DNA from: Ignavibacteriota bacterium | GTDB lineage: Bacteria > Bacteroidota > Ignavibacteria > SZUA-365 | Assembly (NCBI GenBank): GCA_016218045.1 | Contig: JACRFB010000018.1 | Coordinates: forward strand, 1-64,000 | Length of the DNA stretch: 64,000 bases | Direction: 5' to 3' | Shown here: positions 52,820 through 62,085 of the stretch, one piece after another | How positions within the stretch are numbered: the first letter of the stretch is position 1 | How the letters are laid out: each line of letters opens with the position of its first letter | Notes under the pieces: generated by a model | Seen by the model: the letters and a program-made list of their open reading frames with translations, nothing else | Database searches by the model: none | What the model was told of the DNA's origin: nothing | Made by a program: the position numbers and the translations under genes

Positions 52820-54163
52820 TCAGCGGATTCGAATGACGGGGAGCGCGCGGAGCATCACACCCGATGTGGCAATGATCTGATACGTGCCGCTCGCAAGCCG
52901 CGCGCCTGTGTCGTCAGCGCCGTCCCACGGGATGAGATGCATGCCGGCACTGACGGGGCCGTCGTGCAGAACGCGGAGCGTGCGACCCGCGGCGTCGGTC
53001 ACCGCGACGCGCAAGGGAGCGGACGACCGCAGGGTGACGGGAAGCAGCGTCACACTCGCGGAAGGATTCGGATAAGCGGGGTGAAGTGTGAGCACGTCGG
53101 GCATCACCGGCGCCGCGGCCACGCCGGTCGGGGCTGATGTTCCGTACACCACGAGTGTGGTGTCGCGCAGGCGCAGCGCGAGGATGTCCGTGCGCCCGTC
53201 GCCGTCGATGTCGGCCAGCGCGAGGGTTGTGATGCCGGGTGCGATCGTGTGCACGGCGCCATTGGTAGTCAGGGCAGCGTTTGTGCCGGCGTACAGTTCC
53301 TTGATCCCATCCCCGTCCACATCCGCGAAGCCGTGCACGTCACCACGCAGCGCCGCCGCCTGCCCGCCCGTGAGCGGTATGGTCAGCAGTTCCTTCAGGT
53401 CGTCGCCGCTCACGACCACGAGGCCCTTCGGATCTCCCGAGGATGTGTCGTTGCGGAGCAGAAGATCCGACACTCCGTCGCCATTGAAATCCGCGCGCGC
53501 CTCGTCGGAGAAATCGCGCGGCGAGAAGGCGAGACGCAGACCGGGCGGCGCAGCGTACTTGAGCTGGACGTCGTATCCCACCATTCGCGCGGGCTGCGGC
53601 GCGGACATGCCGCCCCCGTCGCCACCGCGCACGCCATTCTTCTCGCCGATCACGAGCACGCCGCGGCGACCGGACAGACAGAGCACGTCGCGCCCGTTGC
53701 TCCGATGCAGGACCACGATATTCAGGGACATCGTCTCCGTGGGGATCGCGTCGCCCTCAGCACGGAATACGACGCCGTTCGACGCGGCGTCGCGGATGAC
53801 GAGGGCCGCGCTGCTGCTCACACGTTCAAGGAACATCACACTGACCGGGCCGTTCTGTCCGTTAAAGCGGGCGAAGCCGAGAAGCCGGCGCGACGTGTCG
53901 CCCGACACAGCCTGGAAGGTGTAGAGCGGCGTCAGCGTCAGCGCATCGAGCACGGTCACGGTGCTGCTGCTGCGTGTGACGATGTCTGAAAAAATGTCTC
54001 CGTTATAGTCGCCGACGACGGTCTGTTTGACTTCCTCGAAATTGAGCGACATGGCACTCCGCGGTATCTGTGCAAGTTCCTGGATCTGCGCGGGAAGCGG
54101 CGCGATGGTGCACAGGAACACGGCGCAGGCCGGGAGCAGGGAGTGAATGCATGTACGGAACAT
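52820..54163 (-). CDS. FG-GAP repeat protein with T9SS/FlgD-like end domain
   Basis: A 447-residue secreted protein. Signal peptide near residues 8-25; propeller-like FG-GAP units with calcium loops (GDYNGDIFSDIVTR, ADFNGDGVSDLLLRND, ADVDGDGIKELYAG, ADIDGDGRTDILAL). The last 90 residues form a FlgD-like/T9SS type sorting domain (LHPAYPNPSASVTLLPVTL ... IPWDGADDTGARLASGTYQI). GAGGAC upstream supports the ATG. It lies 22 bases after the dihaem cytochrome gene and nine before the small calcium-loop gene, so the three form one transcript. FG-GAP propellers bind ligands or proteins; the partner is unknown. Confidence 0.82.
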   Translation of the reverse strand: MFRTCIHSLLPACAVFLCTIAPLPAQIQELAQIPRSAMSLNFEEVKQTVVGDYNGDIFSDIVTRSSSTVTVLDALTLTPLYTFQAVSGDTSRRLLGFARFNGQNGPVSVMFLERVSSSAALVIRDAASNGVVFRAEGDAIPTETMSLNIVVLHRSNGRDVLCLSGRRGVLVIGEKNGVRGGDGGGMSAPQPARMVGYDVQLKYAAPPGLRLAFSPRDFSDEARADFNGDGVSDLLLRNDTSSGDPKGLVVVSGDDLKELLTIPLTGGQAAALRGDVHGFADVDGDGIKELYAGTNAALTTNGAVHTIAPGITTLALADIDGDGRTDILALRLRDTTLVVYGTSAPTGVAAAPVMPDVLTLHPAYPNPSASVTLLPVTLRSSAPLRVAVTDAAGRTLRVLHDGPVSAGMHLIPWDGADDTGARLASGTYQIIATSGVMLRALPVIRIR

Positions 54164-54185
54164 GGGGCGTCCTCGGAGAAGATGA

Positions 54186-55082
54186 TCAGTCGTTAGTCGC
54201 CAGCGCGGGCTGTGCGCGCAGGTACAGCCAGAGTGCGGTGAGTTCGTTGTCGGTCATGCGACCGAACTGATCCCACGGCATAAACGCGGCCTGCAGCGGA
54301 CGCCGATCGGGAGTGAAGCCGGTGCGCAGCGTGAGGAGGAAGTCCTCGCGCGTCCAGGATTTCAGCGGTCCGCCCGGTGTGAGGTTCGGGCTGGGAGGTG
54401 CGTGAGGATTGGGATCCTTGCCTCCCGCGAGATTCTCGCCGTGGCAGGTGCGGCAGCCGCCGGTGTTGACGAGGTACTCGCCGTAGGCGGCTGTCACGTC
54501 GCGCGGCGGGGCGGGGGGACGCACGTCGTGCTGAATATCCTCGACCGAGAGTATGCTGCCGAAGGCGCCGAACGCCGCGAGGATGTGAGAAAGGAATGTC
54601 AGTTCATATCCCGCGGTTGTCTTATCGACGGGCGGAAGGCTCTTGATGTAGGAGATGATTGAGCCGAGATCCTCGTCGGAAAAATAATAGTACTCCCGCG
54701 ACGGCATGATGAACAGGGCCTGCCCCGACGGCCGCACGCCGTGCCGTATGCTGCGCACCCAGTCGATGTCGGATGCGTACGCGCTCGCAACACCGCCGCG
54801 ACCGCGCGTGAGATTCGGCGCGTCGATGGATCCGATGTCGGGATCCTCGAACATCCGCTTGCCCGCGAGATCCGGACCGTGGCAGCCGGTGCAGTACACG
54901 TCGACCCAGTGACGACCGCGCGCGATCGTCGCCGTGTCGTTGGGCACGAGCACCGCGCGGGGTGTGATCTCGTAGGTGCTGTTCAACCGGCTGCGCGTCA
55001 TGAAGTAGATCACGACGACGGTGAGGACGACGACACCGACGAGGGAGCCGAGGACGATGGCGATGCGCTTGAGAATCTTCAT
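54186..55082 (-). CDS. Dihaem cytochrome c
   Basis: A 298-residue membrane-anchored cytochrome. An uncleaved N-terminal helix (IAIVLGSLVGVVVLTVVVIYF) is followed by two cytochrome c modules with haem sites CTGCH (C64-C67-H68) and CRTCH in NTGGCRTCHGENLAGG. Methionines in FIMPSREYYYF and AAFMPWDQFGRM are probable distal ligands. It probably shuttles electrons in the periplasm; similar dihaem proteins accompany alcohol or sugar dehydrogenases and cbb3-type branches, none of which is visible here. The frame is open to 55136; 55082 starts right before the anchor helix. First gene of a three-gene set with two secreted FG-GAP-type proteins. Confidence 0.85.
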   Translation of the reverse strand: MKILKRIAIVLGSLVGVVVLTVVVIYFMTRSRLNSTYEITPRAVLVPNDTATIARGRHWVDVYCTGCHGPDLAGKRMFEDPDIGSIDAPNLTRGRGGVASAYASDIDWVRSIRHGVRPSGQALFIMPSREYYYFSDEDLGSIISYIKSLPPVDKTTAGYELTFLSHILAAFGAFGSILSVEDIQHDVRPPAPPRDVTAAYGEYLVNTGGCRTCHGENLAGGKDPNPHAPPSPNLTPGGPLKSWTREDFLLTLRTGFTPDRRPLQAAFMPWDQFGRMTDNELTALWLYLRAQPALATND

Positions 55083-55312
55083 CGGAGTGGAGGCCTGACT
55101 GTGAGGGGAATCCGTTTTGGCCGATGTGACAAACACATCCGCACACGACCTGCGCTGTGCGGGACAGAATGATCAGACACGGTTCCCTGAAGCGGGAATC
55201 GCGAGGTGCTCTTGCGGATGTGGGAAATCGGACAAGTAAAATCTACATATCGGAAATGTCAGTGTCAAGCAAAAAACGGCATGTGCATCCGGCCGCGATG
55301 CGGCTTCGGCTC

Positions 55313-55341
55313 TTGAATACCGCGAAAACGCGCCATATATT
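55313..55341 (+). promoter_or_regulatory. Promoter (TTGAAT-N17-TATATT)
   Basis: TTGAAT 55313-55318, 17-base spacer, TATATT 55336-55341. It is the only clear signal upstream of the final three genes, which probably form one operon. Confidence 0.65.
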
Positions 55342-55382
55342 ACGATAGACACTATCCGTAGTACCCAACCCGCCGCCGCGTT

Positions 55383-57167
55383 GTGAATGGAGGATTCATT
55401 CGCTCCGCGCGGTTCGCTTCGCGTCCACTTCATGTGAGTCATTTGATCGTGCGACACAGCCCCTTGCTTTTTCTTTGCGCCGCCGCGTTCCTCGCGCTAC
55501 CGGTCCCGTATGCACGGGCGCAGGACGGCGGCGGGGGAGAGCGGCCTCCCGTGCGCCTCAGCGGATCGGCGGCGGCCACCGCCGACGTGTACGGCTTCTC
55601 CGCCAACGACAGCACGCTGCAACCGCGGCGCCCCTCGTCGCTGCTGCGCCTTGTTCTCACACCCACACTGGCATTCGGCGATCACATCACGCTGCCCTTC
55701 AACATCATGCTGTCGTCGCAGGAGACCAATGTTGTGACGCCGAATGCAAAGAATTCGACGTTCCTGCAATTCATACAGAATCCGTTGAACAACCTCGGCT
55801 TCCTGAGTGTCGCGCCGCGCATCGGCTGGTTGCAGGCCTACCTCGGCACACACGTGCCGCGGTACTCGGAACTGTCGGCGGGGGATGAACAGGTATTCGG
55901 CGCCGGTGTGGATCTGACACCCGGACTCTTCCGTTTTGCGCTTTCGGCCGGCAGCGTGCAGCGCGCCATCGAGGCCGACAGCGCCAACAACGTGCGCGCC
56001 GCGTACGCGCGCCACGTGGTGCTGGGCAAGATCGGGTATGGCGACGAGAACGGCACCTTCGCGCATCTCAACCTCGTGCGCGCGAAGGACGATGCCGCGT
56101 CGCTCGCGCGCAGGCCCGCCGGACTCGCGCCGCAGGAAGGCGCCCTGGCGTCGCTCAATTTTCGGATAGGTGTATCCGAAACAGTGGGCCTCAGCGGCGA
56201 GGCCGCCGCATCGGCCTTCACACGCGATCTCAATGCCGATCCGGTGGACTTCAGCTCGCCGCTTCCCGCCTCGATGTACCGCCAGAACGTTTCCACACGC
56301 AGCGACTACGCGGGCACACTGGCGCTGGCCTGGGACGAGGGCGATTTCGGCGTAAAGACCTCGGGCAAATACATCGGCGCCGGCTATGTGTCGCTCGGGT
56401 ATCCGTACCTGCAGCCCGACCGGCTCGAATTCCTGCTCGCTCCGCGCGCGCGTTTCTTCGACAAGAAGCTGTCCCTCAACGCGTCGATCGGACACCGCAC
56501 AAACAACTTGTCGAGCACCAAGGGCGCAACATCGACACAGATCATCGGATCCGCCAACGCCTTTGCGCTGATATCCGAGGAATGGTCCGTCGCTTTGCGC
56601 TACGCCAACTTCGGCGTGCGCAACAACGTGAGCAACGACACGCTGCGCGTGGAAACCGTGTCGAACGCGTTTTCGGTGGCGCCCACCTACACGCTGCGCG
56701 CGCAGGCCGCCACACACACCATCACGGCCAGCTACGCGCTCGACGCGTTCACCGATCACAACGTCGTGTCGGGAGCGCAGGGCAGCAACAATACGCAGAG
56801 TGTCATGCTGATGTATCTCGGCACGTGGACGGAGACCCCGCTCTCGCTCACGGCCTCCGTCCATCACATGACAAACGATCTTCCCGCGGGCGCATTAAAC
56901 ATGAACACGCTGTCGCTGGGCGCGGGCACGACGCTGTTCGAGGGCGCTGTCGCGCCGTCGGTCACCGTCACCTACTCGAACAATCGCCTCGCGTCCTTCA
57001 CCGCCGACAGACAGGTCGGCGCGCGCGCCGGCGTGCAGTGGCGCATCGCGGACGGACTCACGCTCAACTCCGCCGTATCGGTGAACGACTACCGCTACGG
57101 CTCCGCAAAACCCGGCGCGTTTTTCCGGGAGACACTTTTCGAATCGGCATTGACCACCACGTTTTAG
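55383..57167 (+). CDS. Predicted outer-membrane beta-barrel protein
   Basis: A 594-residue protein with a signal peptide ending near YARAQDGGG. A body of alternating polar/hydrophobic strands is separated by turns (LRLVLTPTLAFGDHITLPFN, LAPRARFFDKKLSLNASIGH, TYTLRAQAATHTITASYALD). The C-terminus ends in an aromatic residue (ESALTTTF), the classic barrel ending. I recognise no family. The start is uncertain: GTG at 55383, or GTGs at 55434 and 55449 that would give a neater signal peptide. The 1,628-residue exported protein follows after 27 bases, so it may be a pore or anchor for that protein. Confidence 0.7.
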   Translation: MNGGFIRSARFASRPLHVSHLIVRHSPLLFLCAAAFLALPVPYARAQDGGGGERPPVRLSGSAAATADVYGFSANDSTLQPRRPSSLLRLVLTPTLAFGDHITLPFNIMLSSQETNVVTPNAKNSTFLQFIQNPLNNLGFLSVAPRIGWLQAYLGTHVPRYSELSAGDEQVFGAGVDLTPGLFRFALSAGSVQRAIEADSANNVRAAYARHVVLGKIGYGDENGTFAHLNLVRAKDDAASLARRPAGLAPQEGALASLNFRIGVSETVGLSGEAAASAFTRDLNADPVDFSSPLPASMYRQNVSTRSDYAGTLALAWDEGDFGVKTSGKYIGAGYVSLGYPYLQPDRLEFLLAPRARFFDKKLSLNASIGHRTNNLSSTKGATSTQIIGSANAFALISEEWSVALRYANFGVRNNVSNDTLRVETVSNAFSVAPTYTLRAQAATHTITASYALDAFTDHNVVSGAQGSNNTQSVMLMYLGTWTETPLSLTASVHHMTNDLPAGALNMNTLSLGAGTTLFEGAVAPSVTVTYSNNRLASFTADRQVGARAGVQWRIADGLTLNSAVSVNDYRYGSAKPGAFFRETLFESALTTTF

Positions 57168-57194
57168 GACGTCCGGGATACACGGAGACGCAGC

Positions 57195-60100
57195 ATGATC
57201 ACGACACGACAGACCTTCCGGCATATTCTCCTCGCCCTCTGTTTCAGCGCGGCCGCGCTTTCCTCTGCGCGGGCGCAGGGTGTGAGCGCCACGCTGAACG
57301 TATCGCCGCGTCCGAATCCCTACCTCTCCGAATGGGCGGCCCGCAAGGAGACAGCCATGCTCACCACCACCGTGCCGCCTGGCGGCCGGCCCGTGCAGGT
57401 GAAGTTCTCCGTCGAGGTGAAGAAGGACGGCGCGGTGCAGGCGCGCACCAAGACCGAACAGATGAGCATCGTGACCCTGCCGCCGGGAGTCAGTGTGTAC
57501 TACGCCGAGGCCCTCATCCCGTTCCGCGCCGTCGACTTTGTGGGCGGCGCCAAAAACACCGCGGCAAAGACCGGCATGCTGCCCGCGGGCGACTATGAAT
57601 TCTGCGTCGATCTTCTTGATCCACAGACGGGGCAGAGCATCATCGGCGCGCCCATCTGTCGCGGTTTTTACGTTACCGGATATGACGCTCCGAAACTCCT
57701 TTTTCCAGACAACGGCAGCGCGCTGCAGACGGGCGAGAGGCCCATGTTCCGCTGGGCACCCGTCACGCCGCAGCCGCAGGGGTTTGTCACCTACCGCGTG
57801 ATGGTGTTTGAAGTACTGCAGGGCCAGCGGGCGATGCAGGCCTTCCGCGGCAACCGCCCGATTCTCGACGTGCCCGTGCGCGGCGTCACGCAGCTCCTGT
57901 GGCCGCCCGAGTATCCGCTGCCGGGACGTGTGCCGGAGTATGCTTGGACCGTCCGCGCGCTCGACGAACGCGGCACGCCGCTCGGCGAGACCGACGGCTA
58001 CGCGCAGCCCTTCACCTTCACGGTCGCCGCGGCCGCCGAGCGGCGCGCCACGGCGGGCGAGACCGCAACGATCGAGCGGCGGCAGGGCAATGAGGCACTG
58101 CGCACACAGCAGCCGCCGGCTCCGCCCGTGGATGTGGCTCCGGGACCACTCATGACGGCGCAGAAGGCGGTGAAGGCCGGTCCGGGCGACAACAACGTGC
58201 AGCAGCCCGACACGACACAATACGGCAACGGCAATCCGCAGCCCGCGCCGAGCGGATGCCAACCCGCGGGTGTCACGCCGCCCCCGGTGGTGGATCAGAC
58301 CCCTTCGACCAAGGCCGCCGCCGCGTATGTCGACAGTGTCGTGACCGTCGGGTATTTCCCGATGAAGATACTCGAGGCGACGGGCACGGGCGCCGGACTC
58401 ACCGGCAAGGGCTCCATTCTCGTCACCTGGCTGCGCACGCCCGTCGCGGTGCAGTTTACCAACATCAAGATCAACACGGCGGGACAGGTGTACAACGGCG
58501 ACGTGGTGGCGCGCATCGACGCCACGCCCGACCCGTATCAGACGCAGTGGCTTACGAATGTTGTCGGCGGACTGCCGTGGACAAAAACTCGCATCAAAAA
58601 TCTCGAGACCTGGCTGAAGGCGAACTTCGGCAAACTCACCAAGGACCTCGATCTCAACACACAGATCGCCAACGCGACGAATTCGCCGGTGCTGCTGCCG
58701 CTGGGCATCACGAATCTCAAGGGCTACACCGTGGCCATCGCCGAAATGAAATGGAACGCAGCCGGCGCCGAACTCGTGGGTGTGATGTCGCTGCCCGTGC
58801 TCGAACACAACGACGATCTCGGCTTCAAGACCAGCGGACTCGCGTTTGCTCCGTCAGGTCCGTCCTTCCAATCCGGCTCCTTCGGCCTGCTCGGCGACGT
58901 CACCTTCTCGCCCGACACCGCCACTTGGAGCGTCACCTTCAAGGCGCCGACCGACACGGCGAACGGCACCTTCATCGACTGGGACTGCGACGGCTTCCGC
59001 CGCGCGCAGGTGGACATGGACTTTGCACTCCCGCGCGCGTGGGTGACGCCGAGCCCCGACAACGGCCAGAAGGTGAAGACCAACGTCAAGGCGTGGATCA
59101 GCGACTGGGACGACTGGATCGTAAACGCGACACTGCCGAAGAGCACCATCACAAACACCAACGGCACCGATCTCGAAGTCACCAACATGGCCTACGATCA
59201 TTCCGACATCCGCAATCCCTCGGGCATCACGTTTCCGGCGGGATACACGGGTGATCAGACCATGGCCTTCCAGGGCTTCTTCATCAAACAGGCGAAGTTG
59301 CTGCTGCCCGAAAAACTCACGACGTTCGACGATCCGACAAAACGTGTCACCATCTTTGTCAACAACCTGATCGTGAACAAGACCGGCGTCACCTGCGCCA
59401 TCGGCGCGGCGAACATCATACAATTCCCGAAGGGCAACATCGCGTCGCTGGGCGCGAGCATCGATTCGCTCAAGATTTCGCTCGTGAACAGCTCGGTGAA
59501 AACCGCGTATCTGCGCGGACTCATCACGCTGCCTGTGGCCGATTCGACACAACAGAACGCGCTCGATTACAAGGCGCTGTTCCAGAACGGCGACGGTTTC
59601 CAGTTCACGATGACACCCAAGGGTCCGATCCGCTCCTCGTTTTTTGCCGGCGGAGAATTCACCTTGAAGCCGAGTTCCTATCTCAAGGTGGCGCTGAAGG
59701 ACAAGTCGTCGTTCGACATAAAACTCACGGGCGGATTCGGTTGGAACGATGTGAGTGTGGGTCCGGTGAAAAATGTCACTCTCACCGCCGACTTTCAGAA
59801 CATGGCAATGTCGTGGGTCGAAGGCGGGAGCTTCGGTTTCAACATCGGCACATGGAGTTTTGCGAGTCCGCAGAAAAAGGTCGCAAAAATTCCCGTGACC
59901 ATCGACAACATCAAGTACGTATCGAAGCCGGCGCAGCCCGGCGAGGTGCTGCGCGGCGCGGTGAACTTTGAAGTGATCGTGAACCTCAACGAAAAATTCG
60001 CGGGGCGCACGAAGCTCGAGGTGACGGGCGCCATCGAGCGGCCCGCAGCTCGGCGCTTCAAGCCGAAGTACATCGATGCGCGCATCGATTCCATCGGCCT

Positions 60101-62081
60101 GTACATCAAGACCTCGGCAGTGATTGTGGATGGCTTCGTGAAGTTCTTCCAGGACGATCCGATGTACGGCAACGGATTCAGCGGGCGCGTGAAGGCCTCG
60201 TTCACATCGGCGCAGACCGAGGTCACCGCCACGGCGCGATTCGGCACAACGAGCTACAACGCGGGATCGCCTTACAGGTATTGGTATGTGGACGCCAAGG
60301 TGATACTGCCGCCGCCGGGCATCACCTTCCTTCCCGGCTATGCGCTGTACGGCGCGGGTCTTGCGGCGTGGCAGCGCATGAACGTGTCGCCCATGCCGGC
60401 GCTCAACGCGGCGCAGGTGGCCAGTACAAACACCCCGCAGCAGGCCACCGCATCCGGCGCGACATTCACGCCGAGCACGGGCATCGGCTTCGGCTTCGCG
60501 ATCACGGGTGTGCTGGGCACTGCGCCCGATCCCAAACGCTTCAACGCCGACGTGACATTTGCGGGGCAGTTCTCCCCGAGCGGCGGACTCGTGACGCTGA
60601 GTATTTCCGGCGAGTTCTGGGGCATGGCCAAATTGACCGAGCGCGCGACGGCGCCGATAAAGGGCGCCGTGAGTCTGCAATACACACATCCGACACGGGT
60701 GTTCCACATGACCGCGCTGGCCCATATCAACAAGGATCCCGTGGTCAGCGGACCCGCGGGTGTCGGCATGGTTGTGCATGTGGAGGGAAAGACCGGCATC
60801 TGGTACGTGAAAATCGGCGAGCCGTCGAACCGCAACGTGGTGAAGGTGTACGGCGTGAACACCGAGTCGTACGTCATGTTCGGCAAAAACATCACCGCGC
60901 CCGCGGGATTCAGTTCCGCGACGAATGCGGGTCTTGCGAGTGTGGGTGTGAGTCTGGCCGCGCCGCCCTCGTCGGTGATTGCGAATGCCGTGTCGGGCAA
61001 CGGCGTTGCGCTCGGCGTCGGAGCATATTTCGACACGGGTCAGCGCAACCGGCATCTCTTCGGCCGTGTGTATCTGCGCTCGCGCGCAAGCGGCGGCTTC
61101 GAACTCAATCTCTCCGCGCTGCGGTATCCCGACAACGCCGTGTGTTCCGGCGGGGCGGGGATCGAGGGATTGAATCACTGGTACATGCAGGGCAATGTCG
61201 CCGCGTGGGTCACCTTCAACGTGCAGATCTTTGTCGAGATGAAAGACGGCACGATTTCGAATCCGTGCCTCTTCTGCTGCAAGAACAATCATCCGAACGG
61301 CTGTCCCTTCGACCTGGTCGACATCAAGATCGGCGGCGCGCTGCAGGGCGGCTTCCCGAAACCGACCTGGCTGCAGGGCTCCGCTGCAGGCACCTTCAAT
61401 TTCTTCGATGGCAATGTGTCCGGTTCCTTCCAGGTGGACGTCGACTACGGCACGCCGTGCTGGCCCGTCGGCGGACCCGAGGCGGGTCCCGCGGGTGTTG
61501 CGGAAGACGCCGCTGCAGCGCAGGAGGCCGCGCTCATCAAGTCCGCGTACCCGGCGAACAATTCGAACAGCTTCGACGTGAAGGACCGTCCGCGCCTGCT
61601 GTACGGTTTCACACCGAATCAGACGTTCGATGTGGTGGAGAGCCAGGGCGACGCGGCGGGCACGACCGTACATCGGACGTTCCAGGCCCGCTACACGGTG
61701 ACGATGCGCAAGCAGGGTCCGAACGGCTTCGGCAATCCGCTCACGATACAGACCGCGGCGAACACGCTCGGCGAACACCTCGTGCTGCTGAAGGGCAACA
61801 TGGTGAACATGGCGCAGCCGAAAAACAACATGTCGAACGACGGCGAGGGCGGACCCAAACCCGCGATGGATCTGGGGCCCAACCTCGACTCGGCCAGCGT
61901 GTACAAGGTGAGTGTGACCGCAACACTCTACGAACTCAAGACGAACAATTACGGGTGGACCATCGCCCGCAAGAAAAACAACGATCCGGTGACGGAGACG
62001 GTGGAAACACAATTCGCCACCGTTGCGCCGCCGCTGAAACCGAAGCTCATGAACGAGAACAAAAAGCAGTCGGGGAATTGA
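57195..62081 (+). CDS. Very large exported protein, TANFOR-like N-terminus
   Basis: A 1,628-residue secreted protein. Signal peptide TFRHILLALCFSAAALSSARA. The first 270 residues (SATLNVSPRPNPYLSEWAAR, YYAEALIPFRAVDFVGGAKN, GDYEFCVDLLDPQTGQSIIG, FRWAPVTPQ) look like the domain I remember as TANFOR, found at the N-terminus of secreted proteins in Bacteroidota/Chlorobi; this is from memory. A proline-rich linker follows (to about 375), then a very long beta-rich body with few repeats and a cysteine cluster FCCKNNHPNGC. CGGAGA before the ATG is a good ribosome site. No T9SS domain at the C-terminus (MNENKKQSGN). Role unknown; probably part of a cell-surface structure with its two neighbours. Confidence 0.75.
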   Translation: MITTRQTFRHILLALCFSAAALSSARAQGVSATLNVSPRPNPYLSEWAARKETAMLTTTVPPGGRPVQVKFSVEVKKDGAVQARTKTEQMSIVTLPPGVSVYYAEALIPFRAVDFVGGAKNTAAKTGMLPAGDYEFCVDLLDPQTGQSIIGAPICRGFYVTGYDAPKLLFPDNGSALQTGERPMFRWAPVTPQPQGFVTYRVMVFEVLQGQRAMQAFRGNRPILDVPVRGVTQLLWPPEYPLPGRVPEYAWTVRALDERGTPLGETDGYAQPFTFTVAAAAERRATAGETATIERRQGNEALRTQQPPAPPVDVAPGPLMTAQKAVKAGPGDNNVQQPDTTQYGNGNPQPAPSGCQPAGVTPPPVVDQTPSTKAAAAYVDSVVTVGYFPMKILEATGTGAGLTGKGSILVTWLRTPVAVQFTNIKINTAGQVYNGDVVARIDATPDPYQTQWLTNVVGGLPWTKTRIKNLETWLKANFGKLTKDLDLNTQIANATNSPVLLPLGITNLKGYTVAIAEMKWNAAGAELVGVMSLPVLEHNDDLGFKTSGLAFAPSGPSFQSGSFGLLGDVTFSPDTATWSVTFKAPTDTANGTFIDWDCDGFRRAQVDMDFALPRAWVTPSPDNGQKVKTNVKAWISDWDDWIVNATLPKSTITNTNGTDLEVTNMAYDHSDIRNPSGITFPAGYTGDQTMAFQGFFIKQAKLLLPEKLTTFDDPTKRVTIFVNNLIVNKTGVTCAIGAANIIQFPKGNIASLGASIDSLKISLVNSSVKTAYLRGLITLPVADSTQQNALDYKALFQNGDGFQFTMTPKGPIRSSFFAGGEFTLKPSSYLKVALKDKSSFDIKLTGGFGWNDVSVGPVKNVTLTADFQNMAMSWVEGGSFGFNIGTWSFASPQKKVAKIPVTIDNIKYVSKPAQPGEVLRGAVNFEVIVNLNEKFAGRTKLEVTGAIERPAARRFKPKYIDARIDSIGLYIKTSAVIVDGFVKFFQDDPMYGNGFSGRVKASFTSAQTEVTATARFGTTSYNAGSPYRYWYVDAKVILPPPGITFLPGYALYGAGLAAWQRMNVSPMPALNAAQVASTNTPQQATASGATFTPSTGIGFGFAITGVLGTAPDPKRFNADVTFAGQFSPSGGLVTLSISGEFWGMAKLTERATAPIKGAVSLQYTHPTRVFHMTALAHINKDPVVSGPAGVGMVVHVEGKTGIWYVKIGEPSNRNVVKVYGVNTESYVMFGKNITAPAGFSSATNAGLASVGVSLAAPPSSVIANAVSGNGVALGVGAYFDTGQRNRHLFGRVYLRSRASGGFELNLSALRYPDNAVCSGGAGIEGLNHWYMQGNVAAWVTFNVQIFVEMKDGTISNPCLFCCKNNHPNGCPFDLVDIKIGGALQGGFPKPTWLQGSAAGTFNFFDGNVSGSFQVDVDYGTPCWPVGGPEAGPAGVAEDAAAAQEAALIKSAYPANNSNSFDVKDRPRLLYGFTPNQTFDVVESQGDAAGTTVHRTFQARYTVTMRKQGPNGFGNPLTIQTAANTLGEHLVLLKGNMVNMAQPKNNMSNDGEGGPKPAMDLGPNLDSASVYKVSVTATLYELKTNNYGWTIARKKNNDPVTETVETQFATVAPPLKPKLMNENKKQSGN

Positions 62082-62085
62082 GACC

